Of a stretch of 64,000 nucleotides of DNA, positions 1-12,235 are shown piece after piece (position 1 is the first letter of the stretch; every line of letters begins with the position of its first letter). The notes below the pieces were generated by a model, which was not told where the DNA came from, did no database searches, and saw only the letters and a list, made by a program, of their open reading frames with translations. Made by a program: the position numbers and the translations under genes. Source of the DNA: Diplosphaera chodatii (Eukaryota; Chlorophyta; Trebouxiophyceae; Prasiolales; Stichococcaceae); NCBI GenBank assembly GCA_032358165.1, contig JAALGY010000051.1, forward strand, positions 124,001-188,000. The letters are read 5' to 3'.

Positions 1-3000
1 GGTTGGAGCTGGCGTACACATCCTCGGTCGCCCGCCGCGCTGCGAGCGCGTCCATGTCCAGCTGGTACTGCGCGGTGTCCAGCGCGCAGGTCAGCGTGCG
101 GCGGAAGCCCGCGGGCGGCCGCCACTCGTCCCGCTTGATGCGCCCCGTGAAGTCGTTCATGAGGCGCCCCTCTGCAGCCAGGGCGCACGTGCCCAGTCAG
201 CGCGGGCGCGTTGGACAGCATGTGCACGGCGGCAGGAAGCAAGAGAGCAAGCGCGACCCAGCCTCGTCCCTTGAGCTCAATGTCAGTGAGCTCACAGACG
301 CATCAGCAGGAGCCTGCGTGGCGGAGCAGCAGGGGGGGTGGAGAACAGGGGCGACCCACCCTCGTCCTTGACCTCGACGACCTCGCAGCCCCGCACGGTG
401 ACGAGGCCGTGCAGCTCCATGACGCCCGGCTCCCCGGGCCGCGAGCGCATCTCCGCGACCTGCCCCGCGTCGGGGGGCCGCACCGTCAGCAGGAACAGCA
501 CGTCGTGCTGCTTCACCTCGTCCCACTCGCTGCGCACCTCCCCCCGCAGCCCTGCAGCCAGTTTAGGGTTTAGATAGGCCCTGATGGGGTCTGGAGGAGT
601 TTTGGGGGCTTACTAGGGGCAAGGCCTCATGCTGCCCAACTCCAGTGCTGCAGCAGCTGCTGCTCATGTACAGCGATATGGCAGCTGAGGCAGCGAGAAA
701 CAGGGCTGCACCAAAAGCGCACCTGTGGTGTTGATGACCACGTCCGCGGTGACCGCTGCCGGCTTGGCCTCGCCCACCTGCAGGCGAAGTCGCACGCATG
801 AGCCACATGCACCTGCCTCCTCAAGACATCCTGGCTCAGCATCGCTGCAGCAGTGCACAGGCGCGGGGAAAGCAGGACTCGCATGAAACAGGAGCACCGC
901 TGCGCCGCACAAATGCCCAGACCGGCGCCCATGCCAGCCTGGGCCGACATCTGCAGGCGCACTGTCCAGGCGCCACGCCCTGCAGCGCAGGCCGGCGCCG
1001 CACCTTGGGCGGCTTGACCTCGATGATGTCGAAGCCGGCGAGGGGCATCGCCATGCGCGCCCAGCCCCGGAACTTCACCACGGGGTCCTCCCGCTCCTCG
1101 TCCCACGACGCCCCAACCCGCTGCAGCACATCCGCCAAGTCCTCCCGCACCTGGCATGCAGGTCAACAACTTGTGAGAAGCACGCCTCGCGTTCCACACC
1201 CACGGAGGACGCTGGCGTTGTTCACCAGACACACTGACGCCCTGACGGCCGTCAAGCGCCTCTTGCATGTCTCAAGTAGAGGTACAGGAGGAGCTGACAG
1301 TCCTCAACGTCGGCAGCCCTGCAGATTGGCTGCAAATGCGGGAGCCCATATACTGCAGACAGGCGCGAGCACGCAGTGTGTCCAGCTGCGAGCTCATGTG
1401 GAAGGTCTTGCGTTCGGACGGCACCTCGTAGGTGGCCTCCAGGCGGAACAGGTTGAAGTTGCGCAGCAGGTAGTCGTGGAAGGTCAGGAACTGCAGATTG
1501 AGCTTGGGCAGCGCCAGGCACGCCTCCCCTGTGGTGTTGCAGCCATGATGGTGTGAACACATGGTTCGCATGCAGCTTGCCGCTGTTGCGCACACCAAGG
1601 GACGCTTGGTTCTCCTTTGTTCTGCTGGCTCGTCAGCAGAGAAGCACAGTAGCGACGCAGCAGCCATGTTCACGGCTGCTGCTGCTGCTGTGCTGCAGTG
1701 CTGCTGAGATGGACTGTGCCTGATGCAAGGTGTACACTGCATCCGCATGCATGCCTGCGACACAGCCACCTGGAGTATAGGGGACTGCATGCTTTTTTTA
1801 CATGAAAGGCTCAGTTTCCCACCTGTGTAGTGGGTGCTGGGGACCTGGTTCTCATCCCAAAGCACCGCCTCGGTTGGGTACAGCGGCATCGCGTTGATGA
1901 CCTCCGTCTGGAAGCGCCGCCGCTCGAAGGCCGTCAGCAGCACCTCCCGCAGGAAGCCCTCGTCGGCCGCCCACGCGTCGCCGTCGCGCACCAGCCTGCG
2001 CGTCAGGGGCTTGGTGCATATGGCACGTCGATCATGCAAGGACACAGCCGTCCGCCAATACACGAACCCCTTTTTGCACTTCGGCGGTATGCCCACCACT
2101 GACCCAGCCGGCACGTCAGCATGGTGCATCCATGCAGATGTGTTCGTTGAACCCATCTTCGCCAGCAGCAGCGAAAGCAGCAACAACTCACCCGAGCTGC
2201 CGGCACACGAGCAGCCGCAGCTGCTCAATGTCCAGCGAGGCGGTGGCCTTTGCGAGCGCGTCCCGCTTCTGCACGGTGCCGCAGTTGGCCAGCGCCAGCT
2301 CAGCGAGGTCGGGGAACTGCTCCGCCGGCCAGTGCTTGTGCAGCAGCAGCTGCAGCCGCTGCACCTGCGGGGCCAAGTCAGCGTGGTGTCGGCGGCAGCA
2401 CACGCGATCAGGCGCCGTCGTGCTGCGTGCTCGTGCGCTGGGAACAGGCTCCATTGCCTGTGGCGCATGCAGCGGTCATGCAATGCCCTCCTTTGCATGA
2501 GCAACCGTGCAGCAGATGTGTTGTGCGCCGCGACACGTGTTGGGTACCTTGTCGTAGTGCCGCTGCTGCACGTCCTGCTCACTGAGCGCCTGCGCGGTGT
2601 TGTTGTCGATGGGGAAGGCGGTGTAGAAGGCGAGCAGGTCCACCAGCTGCCCGAACAGCTGGCCTGCAGGGGGTGCACGGGCACCGGCCGCGGTCAGGCT
2701 GCAGCAAGTTGTATCAGTCCTTGCACCCATCACAACCCATGATTGCAATAGGCCAGCTTGGCAGGTGTCTCACACGGCGCCCGACTGCTCCAAGCGTGCT
2801 GCGTGGGCTTCGAGCTGCTTGAATCCTCACCCTGCGGGTGCTGGATCAGGGGCGACAGGCGGCACTTGACCAGGATCGCCCGGTCCTCTAGCACCGCATG
2901 CGTCAGCCGCCGCGTCGGCAGCTGCAATTCAGAGGAGACCGCGACTCGAGCAGAGGGCATGCACTTGAGTGAGGGCCTCCAAAACTCAGCACAGCGACAG

Positions 3001-5299
3001 GGCGACTGGGTGCATGCAAACAGACACACCAGCTGCACTTTGCAGCCAGACACCGTCAGCAAGCTCCGACACACTGGGCACGGTGTCCAAGGATCAGCGC
3101 TTCGCACCTGGGACAACATGTCGGTCAGCAGCTCCACAAAGCGCTCGCAGTACAGCAGCTCCTGCTTCGGGATGTCCGCCGCCTCCGCATCTGCCATCTC
3201 ATCCTCGCCTGCGCAGGCATCAGCGGCCTCAGCCCCCGCTCTTGCAGTGGGAGCAGCCACCCACAAGATGGGCGGCCAAGCGGCAGATACTGGAATGTGA
3301 CACCACGTCGGACTTCTAGCAGGCACAAAAGCCAGCTGCACACACGGGAGCGCTCCCACTACGGGTGACACTGCCGGTCATGCGGTGCAGTAGCACAGCA
3401 GACGCCAGACATGAAGACCACAGCTTCACAGGCACGTCTGTTCTGACCTGCTTCTGCGGGCACGCCGAGGCTGAGCAGCGCCTCCGAGAAGTCGTCCAGC
3501 AGGCGGGGCAGGAAGGTGGCCGGCGGCCGCTGCGCCGGCGGCACATACTCCTCGCCAGCCGCGGCGGCAGCCTTTGCTGCTTTTGCCTCCTGCAGGAGGT
3601 GAGGCCTGGTACTGATGAGCACAGCGTGCCAACAGGCTGGCACACACGCTATGCTGCCCACGTGAGTTGCACTTCTACAGCTTGGGTCCCGAATCCCACT
3701 GTGAGGTTCATGGTCAAGACTCTGACAGCATTCCGACGTGGGCGGCACATCCTTGGACAGCACAGCAACGCCTGCCTTCTTTTGGGCCTTCGCCCAGCGA
3801 TCCTCAAGGCCAGCGCCCCGCAGCTCCAGCCGCAGCCGCCCCGGCGACAGCGCGTGCCACAGGCCCAGCCCCACCAGTGGCAGCATCTGAGTGGAGGAAG
3901 CGAGATTGTGAGGATCACGACAACATCGACCCGGTCCTCCTTGGCCCCTGCCACCACCAGCAGGCTGAACTACGCCGTAGCGGCGAGCACGTGCGCTACA
4001 GATGGCGAAGCAACTCTTGCCATGCCATGTGTGCAGGCACAGACACGCAGCTCCAGGGTCTGACCGCCCACCTGCTCCCGCACGTGCGCGTTCTCTAGGC
4101 TCTGGAACGCGTGCACCGTGAACAGCAGGTGCGCCACACGCTCCTGCGGAAGCAATTTTGGGCTCAGCGACAAGCATGCAGCTGGGCACACCCTGCTGGC
4201 TTGGGTGTTGTGCCTCACGCAGTGCCTGTGAGCCCGCCACTGGTGGCCATAGCCAAAGCATCCTGCAGTTCTGCAGAGGGCGGCTTTGCTGCCAGACGAT
4301 GCACGGCGGTCCGCAGCCGCGCCGCAGTGCATAGCACAGCTGTCAGCTGTGCTGCAGGGTGGGCGCACCTGCGGCTGCAGCGCGTACGCCTCGGGCTCGG
4401 TGCGCAGCTGGAACACCCGCTGGAACAGGCCCTTAACCCGCTGGGCCTGCTGCGCCGCCGCTTCCTGCTGCCCCTTCTCCGCCTCCACCGCCTACAGCAG
4501 CAGTGCACGGTGCCAAAGGTGGTCAGCAGCACCAGAGCAGTGCAGCACCCTCATGCATGAGCAAGCAGAGAAGGCAGGCGATGCAGGGAACTATCAGGCA
4601 ACATTATGCTTGGCCGTGCTGCGCCCTTACAAGTTCGGAACCCACCGGCGCAGACTCGAAGCAGTCCCAGGCGGGCACATTCTCCCGGAACTTCTCGTTG
4701 ATCATGAGCAGGATGCTGAGCACGTGCTGCGGGGTGGCTGTTTCGGCGTCGAAGTTGGGCCACAGGTAGCTCTCCAGGTACTGCGAGATCTCCAGCAGCA
4801 TGACCTTCCGCAGGCCGGGCGGCTGGCGCGACGCGCCCCCCAGGTGCTCGCTGTAGACCTGCTGCACCAGCTCCGGCTGGAAGGCCGGCGGTGCCTCGGA
4901 GCCCAGCGCCTCTGCCGACCAGTTGGCCGCCGCAATCTGGCTGAGGGGGTCCGCATTGATCTGCGTGCACCACGGGCGCGTGCTGACTGTCATCCACGAG
5001 ATGGCCCTTGCCCAACTGCCACATCTTTGCAAAATAAAGCAGAAGCTCGTCGTGCAAGACGCTGTAAGGCTTGCCTCCTCGACGGTGAGCTGGCTGCCCA
5101 TGGGGCGGTAGGATGGCGCGAGCTTGTCGGGCTTGGGGCCCTCATTCACTTTGATCTTGGGGCCCCGGGCACGTCCACGCCCCCTGCCCCTGCCGCCTCG
5201 CCAGCCGCGGCCGCCCCTGCCGCCCGGGGACATGCCCCTGCCGCCGGGCGGGCCACCGCCCCTGCCGCCGCGCCCGCCGCGCCCCTGCCACTGCGCCAT
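1..5299 (-). CDS. AQR: AQR, intron-binding spliceosomal helicase, N-terminal part (3' end beyond left edge)
   Basis: Aquarius (plant EMB2765) is an SF1-type RNA helicase of the intron-binding complex, acting in the nucleus in catalytic spliceosomes. Sixteen exons were read, each in phase with the next: 5075-5299, 4646-4960, 4369-4491, 4072-4143, about 3770-3886, 3448-3589, 3108-3208, 2831-2921, 2548-2663, 2192-2364, 1823-1995, 1425-1528, 1004-1150, 723-777, 360-551 and 171 down to the window edge. Diagnostic stretches are LLEISQYLESYLWPNF, MINEKFRENVPAWDCF, YCERFVELLTDM, MPLYPTEAVLWDENQVPS, CLALPKLNLQFLTFHDYLL, FRGWARMAMP and LMNDFTGRIKRDEW, all in AQR order. The start is the first ATG before an unusual RGG/GRG-rich leader of about 45 residues. 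The window covers the ARM-like N-terminal region up to the start of the beta-barrel region; the helicase core lies outside. Intron 1 appears to use a GC donor (GAG|GCAAGC). Confidence 0.95.
561..573. repeat. Short interstitial telomeric repeat in an AQR intron
   Basis: On the plus strand this reads GTTTAGGGTTTAG, about two TTTAGGG units. It lies inside an AQR intron, about 8 bases upstream (in the sense of transcription) of the CTGCAG acceptor of the exon 360-551. On the coding strand it contributes the C-rich CTAAACCCTAAAC tract in front of the splice site. Confidence 0.8.
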
Positions 5300-6554
5300 G
5301 GCTGCCGCCGCGCAGGGCGGGTCCGCCGCCTGCCGCTGAGGCTACCTCATGCGTGTGAGAGAGTGGAGGCCGCAAGCTGCGCCTTGCTGCCTTCGCGAAG
5401 CTGCAGTCTTGTATCTGCTCTGATTGGCAAAGCTTCAGCCCGTTGCTGCAAAGCTGAAGACAGCGCTCAGCACGACACCTGTAGACTGACCAGCAACAAA
5501 CACTCAACGAGCGCGGGCAAATCGCAAGTTGGCCCTGCTGCACTTGGGCGTCTGATTTGCAGCACGGCAGTCGTGGAAGGCGTCTCACTACTTCCACCAC
5601 CATTCACGAGACCGGCGGCCACACAGACACGAGGTTGGCTTCCCGAACTCTCAGAGGCACTCTCAAGCAAAGACACACGCGCTTGGATTGCTCACAGCAA
5701 TTTGTGCTGACGTATACGTATGACCCCAGCAAGTATGAACTGGCTGCAGCCCGTCGTGCCCATATAGTTGCCATACATCAGGCAGCCACCACAGCGGTTC
5801 ACAGCATCTGTTCGGGCATGTTGTCAGCGATGGATCAGCCTAGCAGCCATATCCTGTCTGCCTCGGGCGATGCTGGTCCATGCTCGCTGATCTGCTGCCC
5901 GTTGTTCTGCTGGCAGAGGTGTGTATATGTGGCACGGCGGCATTGCTGGTTTCGCCTCCGGATGGGATGGCTGGTGGTGATGCTGCCGGCGTCGCCAGCG
6001 AGCGCAACCCGCAGTCTCAGCGGGTGTCTGGCAGGAATACTCCTGTGCCAGCCCCGGGCTGCCTGCGATGTTCCTCGTGCTCCTGCCACGCACAACACCT
6101 ACACCAGTCAGTCGGCCTGCCTGGTGCAGCTCAGGGCGAGGACTTGCAACCGAGAAAAGCAGCTGTGCACCATCCTTGCGCTAATGCAAGCACGCAGAGG
6201 ATGGGCCAGCATAATGGTTGCAGCCACGTCCTTGTCCTCACCGGACGATGGACCAGTGCATTGGCGGCGGACGCATAGCGGTTTTGCGGGTACATGCGTG
6301 GGCAGGCATGAGTAGTGTGCGGACCATGTCGGTACCAGGGTGCACGGATCGGCTTGCCGTGCTGCATAGCGAGGAAAACGCAGCTTCGTCTGAGCATGCC
6401 TGGCCACGTCCACACCGTTGCACATGTGTCATCCAGTCACGCCCACCACTCTCTGAGGCAGCGCGCATATGCATGCTGTGATGCCTCCCACTCGTGTCAC
6501 TCTCTGGGCTGCGGTGCTGCATGCACATGGATGAGCCAAGATGTGCAGTTTTAC
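5300..6554. other. Interval upstream of AQR; possible terminal exons of gene X
   Basis: No exon chain that I can support. The interval must hold the AQR promoter, and the C-terminal exons and 3' UTR of gene X copy A, since the last gene X exon I can phase (6555-6617) ends in a good GTAAAA donor. Open frames here are short and antisense or low in coding character. Confidence 0.5.
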
Positions 6555-9120
6555 CTGCAGCTGGTGCTGCAGCAGCGTCTTGACGTCATTGTGGTCCAGC
6601 TCCTCGTGCTTCTTGCCCTGCAGCAGATGGTGCACCACGTCGTATCGTGTGTGCCAGCAGCGACACAATTACTAGGGCAGTTGTACAGAGTCATGGCTGT
6701 GGTCTGTCGCGTGCAACATGCATGGCTGACAGCTGCAGTGTGCTGCACCACCGCTGCATCCAACCAGGCGCAGTGAGTGGGTTCAGCAGGATGCGTGGAC
6801 GACGATCACAACACGGCACATCAGACCATACATGTCGACGGGAGTGACAGCAGCGCACCTGAGAGCTGGCGACGTGCAGCTTGTAGCACCAGGCGGACGC
6901 GTCCTCTGGCGCGATCTGCTTCCCACATCCAGCCCCGTTGCTGCTGCTGCTGCCGCCGCCAGCACTGGTGTTGTATGTCCAGCTGCTGGAAGCCGCAGGG
7001 TATGGAGCCGCAGGCATGCCGCTGAAGAGACTTTGGCCATCGAAGTGGTTGTACCCGCCGCTGGCTGTACTGCCAGCGCTGTCAAGCGCCATCTGTATCC
7101 CTGCGTCTATTCCTGCAGCTGTGCAGCCAAGTGTCATGAGTCAGAGTGTCAGCATGTAGTGCAGTTCATGCATGTTGTGGTTGGCAGGGTTGCTGCAGCT
7201 GTTGACCCCAGGACAACACAGCACAAGCTGTTTAACCTGTGGAAGTGTTAAAATCATCAGCAGACATAACATTGGCATCCTCGGGAGCAGCAGCATGTCC
7301 GCAGCTGGTTGCCGTGCCGCTGGAAACACTGCAAGCCATGACGCTACTGTACAGTGCGTGCTGTGAGTGCTGTTGGCGCGGTGCCGGCATCAGTCCGATG
7401 GCTGACTGCCAGCCTAATGCTGCAGCCGCTGTAGCATCTGGCACTGCGGGCTCGACTTGCAGTGCGGGCGGCATCATCCGAGGGCTGTACCTGTGCAGCG
7501 CTGGCTGCGGCAGCGTCGTCAATGGGAGAGGTAATGCCGGCCAGCTGGCAGCTGCCGAGTCCATTGGCATGGCAGCTGCAAATGCTGCACTGCAGGGTGG
7601 GTGTTGGAAGGTGGTGCAGCGTGGGGCAATGGCGCCTGTCGGCACCAGCCGCTGCTGCTGGGCCGCATTGGCAGCTGCAGCGGCTGCCGCTGCAGCGCCG
7701 CCCAGGCTGCGGTGTGGCTTGCGAGCGGCTGGCTTTGACACTGGGTCAGCCCTGTGCTGACTTGCACGGTTGCTGATGTCACCCAGTGGCTGGCGCGGCA
7801 GCAGTGGCAGCTCTGCAGCGCTGACTGCAGCATGCGGAGTCGGCACTGCGTCGGCAGCTGGTGCCGCGGTCGCGCTGCCGGCCAGCAGCGCGGCTTTATA
7901 GGGTGACTGCAGCTCAGCGCCTGGCAGGGCTGATGGGTTGGTGCTGTTACAGGCCGCAGAGGTATGTCCCACAAGTGGTACTGCAGGGCATGAGACGCCG
8001 TTCGACGTGCACAGGCTGACGACACTTTGCATGCTGCCAATGCCATGTCACCCAGCACCGTGTGTGCTCATGTTTCTGCCGCAAGCAGCCGTTGCATGTT
8101 GCTGGACCACCAGTTCGAGAGCGATCAGACGTCTCACAGCATGCCAAGGCGCAGTGTGCACATGTCAGTACGGGGGCACGGCAGGCAGCCCACCTCCACG
8201 CCACCCTGAGGCGCGGACAGGTCCTGGGGCAGCATGCCCATGTCCATAGGACTGCTCAGGCTCCTGCAGCAGACACAAAGGTGCATGGCTGTGCATGCAG
8301 CGCGCCACTGGGTTGTGGGCAACAGAAGCGCAATGCAGCAGGCTGGTAATGTAAACAAAAGTGCTTTGTCTCCTGGGCGTGGAACGTTGCTGCACAAAGC
8401 AACAGCAGAAGCGCAGAGTAGCTGTTGGTTGGAGGACTGTATGCATGCTGCACGACTGACACCTGCACATGCGTGTCCAGCTGGACGTCGGCAGTGTGCG
8501 GATCGGTGCCGAGCGGGAGCTGCCGCAGCTCCTTGAAGGGGCTGCCGATGGCAAAGGGGTGTTGGTAAAAAGTGGTCGCCTGTGCCCTGGGCGGTGAGCC
8601 TGTGGTGCTGCAGGTACCCATCGCATGCATTGCCTGCAGGGCAGGATACACTGTCGAGTGTGGTTCAGCCTTGCATGTGCACTTCAGCCCACAAATCAGC
8701 AATGCAAGACATGCACATCGTGGCAGGTGAGAATCTGAGGTGTGCATGCTCGAGTGCTGTACGCTCTGCCGCATACTACTATCATGATGAACCTCTGCTG
8801 AGACTCACTGCTGTTGCTGATGCAGACGCCTGACGGCAGTCCCACAGCAGCAGCTCGTCACCAAGGCCGGATGCTTGGGCAGGCTGCATGCTGCCGCATG
8901 CAGCGGCGCCAAGCGGCATGTGGCATGCCGCAAAAGACGATGGTTGGACTGAATCAAAGCTGGGCAGCGGCAGCAGTGCGGCAGGCAGGATTGCAGGGTC
9001 TGTGCCGTGCTGCAGCGATGCAATCTGAAGGTGCAGCGCCAGCTCGTCAGCACCTTCACTGTATGCAGCCCTGCTGCTGCTGGCAGCCTGAGCATGCGGC
9101 TGCCGTGCGAAGTCAGCCAT
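6555..9120 (-). CDS. Gene X copy A: unrecognised low-complexity protein (partial model)
   Basis: I do not recognise a family. The start ATG at 9120 (MADFARQP...) is conserved in copy B. The first exon (about 8812-9120) is rich in Ala, Gln, Ser and Leu and ends at a GTGAGT donor. Next is an exon at about 8467-8585 with FYQHPFAIGSPFKELRQLPL, the best conserved stretch between copies. After an unresolved small exon near 8150-8260 comes a large exon (about 7243-7980) that stays open for some 250 codons, then exons at about 6859-7105 (GYNHFDGQSLFSG) and 6555-6617 (KKHEELDHNDVKTLLQ). Splice phases agree for the last three. No membrane segment or signal peptide is evident; composition resembles a nuclear or regulatory scaffold, which is only inference. 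The C-terminus is not resolved. Confidence 0.55.
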
Positions 9121-9984
9121 GCTGTCAACTCAGTCACCTGCACAAAGAAGAGCATGTACGCACGGGTGATGTCAGGGTATGGAAAGGTCTTGCACACTGG
9201 CTGCGCGTCAACATGCATGCATGGTGATCTGACAGTACCACTTCTCGAGATGTGAAGCTGGCTGATTCTGTGGCGCACAGCCGGTAGTATCACTGCTCCT
9301 GCACGATCGATGCCAACGTTGACTGCATACCGGGTGCAGATTGACCTTGGCTGGCTGCCTGCGCCCAGCGACGGACATGTGAGTGAGATGCGCATGCAGC
9401 TTGCTGTGCATGCAGACACACAGTCAGGTTCAGAGAAGGGTGGTCAATTGCTGCAAGTTGCAGCACAGCAGGTGGTTGAACAGCAGCCGCCATTAGCGGC
9501 GGAATATCATTATGTGTGCAAAAGGCTGTCTGATCACCGACTTGCAGCAAGCAGCTCGCAGCCAAGCGACCGCTGCATGGTCTGCCTGCTTGCTACCGGC
9601 CTACAGTCGTGCGATATGGCAGTGGTGTGTCGCAGAGGCCGAGAGGAAGGACCACATAAAAGTCCTCGCTGCAGTATCTGATCAAAAGGCTATCGGACCC
9701 TGGCCTTTTCCCCGCTGTGAAACCCTGCTGACACAGGTCGCGCACCTTCTCGCTATCAGAGGCCGTACCATATGTATATGTGGCTAGCTTGTGACAGACT
9801 AGTTAGTGACATGCTTGCTTCTGATCGCCGGTCTTAAGCACTGCCCCAGGTTGCTCTGTCTCAATACGCCAATGATTGCATAACGATAAACTGCATCAAA
9901 TGTTGCTCCTGCCTAATGAAGGAGGACCGCAAAATATGAGAACATAGTGAAACAGCACCTCCACATGACCTCAGCAACAACATG
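9121..9984. other. Intergenic: gene X promoter and 3' flank of the NCA2 pseudogene
   Basis: No coding exon seen. Much of it is shared with 18094-18935 in unit B. Contains the 5' region of gene X copy A. Confidence 0.6.
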
Positions 9985-10385
9985 CTACAGCTGGAAGATG
10001 GTGTACACGCGGGCCATGCGCTTCGTCACGCGCATCTTCTGCCGCAGGCTGCTCGGCGCGGCGAGCTCGGTCAGGTCCCACCGCAGGTTAGGCCACTCGT
10101 CAGAGGATGCGCTGCCGGAGTGCTGCTCGTACAGCTCCCATGCTTTGCGGTATACCTGCAGGACATGGCCAGCACCCCTGTTGTGCAGTTAGACCCTCTC
10201 CAGCTGCACAGCACTGGCGCTGGCAGCCTGAACTCCTTGACGAGGCAGTGCAGCATGCACCAGCCAGCGACGCGCAGGATCGAACCCACCTTTGCTGTGT
10301 CGAACACCACCAGGCCGCTTGCTGATGCGCTTGCATCGGCATCCGCCAGCTGCAGGGCTCGCTCCAGCTCCACCATGGCCATCCT
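9964..10385. repeat. Near-identical block shared with 18913-19335
   Basis: Comparing by eye, I find one substitution (at about 10089, synonymous) between about 9980 and 10382 and the matching block in unit B, including a complete intron. Flanking DNA on the NCA2-upstream side diverges sharply just after the shared CCATGGCCAT. This is the signature of recent gene conversion. Confidence 0.75.
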
Positions 10386-12235
10386 GCATGCCCCGCAGAA
10401 ACACTTCTTGTCAAAACAGCAGGCGGTACCTCTAGCCTGCTGGCATCAGCAACCTTGCTCTGTCAGCATCAGAGCGGTCAGCCGGCCAGTTGCAGGCCTG
10501 CAAGTGTCGGGAGCATCCGGGCGTGCCGGCCCACCCTGCAGCGCCACGATCTCACCTGCAGGGCAGCGCCTCGTACTTTGCGTCCACGGGCGCGGGCCTG
10601 AGCCACCGGAACAGCAGGTACACCACATGGAGTGTTGCGCACGACCGCAACACCTCGATCGTCGCAATGGTGCACCGTGAGCGCATCAGCTAGTGGTCTA
10701 AATTAGAGCACAACCCGCCTGCTTGCCCGCCTCATTGGGCCAGGGTTCAGCCTTGACACCACATGGCGCTTGCACTATCCACCACACCTCCTGACGAACT
10801 GGCAATGCATGCTCTGGTACGGACGTCACTCAGCAGGATTACAGTATATGTGTGTCAGAGTACATGCACGCACCACGAAGGCAGGGATGGCGGCACTCAG
10901 CGCCAGGTTGAGCTCGTTGGCCTTCAGCAGCTGCACAAAAAACAGAAAGCCAGGACGTAAGTCCACCCTGCGGGCAACACCAGATGGCGCAGCAGAAACT
11001 GTCTGTGCATGAGGCCTTGCAGGCGACAAGACAGCCAGCAGTTGCCGATGTGGCGCCCTGAGAACCTGACTGTGGCAGCAACGGGCGCACTGCAGAGGAG
11101 CTCAGGCGCATCCATGCAATAAACCATCCGATTGTGACGGCTTACCTGATCCATCTCCAGCATCGCGGACTCGGTGTCCAGCTTCAGCTTTTGCACCTGC
11201 AAGCCATCCACCTTGTCCCTTGCAGATGGCCTGGAGCAGCTCAGCTGCGCCAAAGCGGCAGTCCGGCGCTCGCTGCACTGCTGACCGCTGGGCTGCGGCG
11301 CGCTGCGGTCACACATTTGGGTCTGCAGCAGATAAAGACACGAGAGCGCGTCAACACCTGGATGAGCAGCGTGCGGGGCAGCTGGCCATTGACGACGTTG
11401 CGGATGGGGCGCCTGAGCTCCTGCTCGTACGCGTCCATCATGAATGCCATGCCCGGCATGCCCTGCAGCGTCGGCCAAAGTCCTGTGGGAATGAGCTGAC
11501 CCAATGATGGCTGACGTATCCACGCAAGCCGCCAATGTACTGCCGTTGGCTTTGCAGTGAACAATTGCCGCTCCTGATGTGCCATGCCTCGCAGGAGACC
11601 GCAGCTTTGCCAAAGAGAGACAGAGTCCTGCTAGCCCACAGGCATACCAAGTGTAGCTGCCGAGACAGCAACGCCCTGCATGTGCCCCTGGAGGGCGTGG
11701 CCCTGGGGAGGACCCCAGAAAAAGGGCTCACCTCGTTGCCAGCGGCAGCGGCCGCCTGGGCAGCAGCAACATTCTCACCGCTGACCGGCGCATCCGCCGC
11801 AGCGGTAGCCGCATCGTCTGGAGCAGAGCTGTGTGCGCCGGCTGCAGCAGCTGCGGCACTGGTGCCAGCGCGAGTGTCCCTGTTGGCGGGGCTTTTGCCC
11901 TGCACGATGCTCAATGCAAGGCCTCAGGCTGATGCGAGCGTGTGTAAGGAAACGATGGTTGGACAGATGCCATGTACTGATGTCTGGGGCTTGTCATGCG
12001 CTGACACTCTACGCTGTCATCAGCAGCTGAGACCTTGAGCACCCCACTGCTGCCACTTTCAAGGTTTTGAGACTCCTGAGACCCTACCTCAAAGGGCGGC
12101 CCGCTCGTGGCCGGGCCCCGCCGCCGGCAGCAGGTGCCGGGGCACCGGGCCGCGCTCGATGCGCCGCAGCAGCCGCAGCGCCAGCCGCAGCACGCTGGAC
12201 GGCAGGCCGCCCACCGTGCGCTGCACCGCCGCCAT
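9985..12235 (-). pseudogene. NCA2: NCA2 copy A: internally deleted, broken duplicate
   Basis: Relic of a gene like the mitochondrial protein NCA2 (see 18936-24887). The first exon keeps MAAVQRTVGGLP from the ATG at 12235, but about 3.7 kb present in copy B (roughly 21060-24745) is missing. The deletion joins the middle of exon 1 to the last bases of a later exon, just before that exon's GTAGGG donor, with a short CAAA filler. The fused exon reads into TGA at 12089-12091, leaving about 48 codons. The lost part includes the diagnostic LPKHV...HWIRYALG segment. Downstream exons survive (LPRTLLIQ near 11370, LDTESAMLEMDQ near 11160, the C-terminal exon at 9985-10160), but the exon at about 10560-10640 has lost its 3' splice site. 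A short transcript or late-start product cannot be excluded. Confidence 0.88.

Larger units (their letters stand above)
6555..12110. repeat. Tandem duplication unit A (gene X copy A plus deleted NCA2 copy)
   Basis: This stretch aligns end to end with 15440-21060 at an offset that drifts from about 8.89 to 8.96 kb. Landmarks: the gene X exon at 6555-6617 against 15445-15505, the gene X start codon at 9120 against 18093, the NCA2 stop at 9985 against 18936, and the NCA2 helix exon near 11150 against 20120. Coding, intronic and intergenic sequence are all shared, so the unit arose as a DNA duplication and not by retroposition. Homology stops abruptly at about 12088, where unit A jumps to sequence equivalent to 24745 in the other copy. 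Confidence 0.9.

Noticed and set aside
3750..3776. A firm GC donor at the end of AQR exon 5
   Set aside because: Both AAG|GCAGGC and a GT six bases on keep the frame, so the donor type is undecided.
10270..10285. GATCGAACCCACC as a tRNA T-loop
   Set aside because: It lies at an NCA2 exon-intron edge, is duplicated with that gene, and no cloverleaf can be drawn around it.
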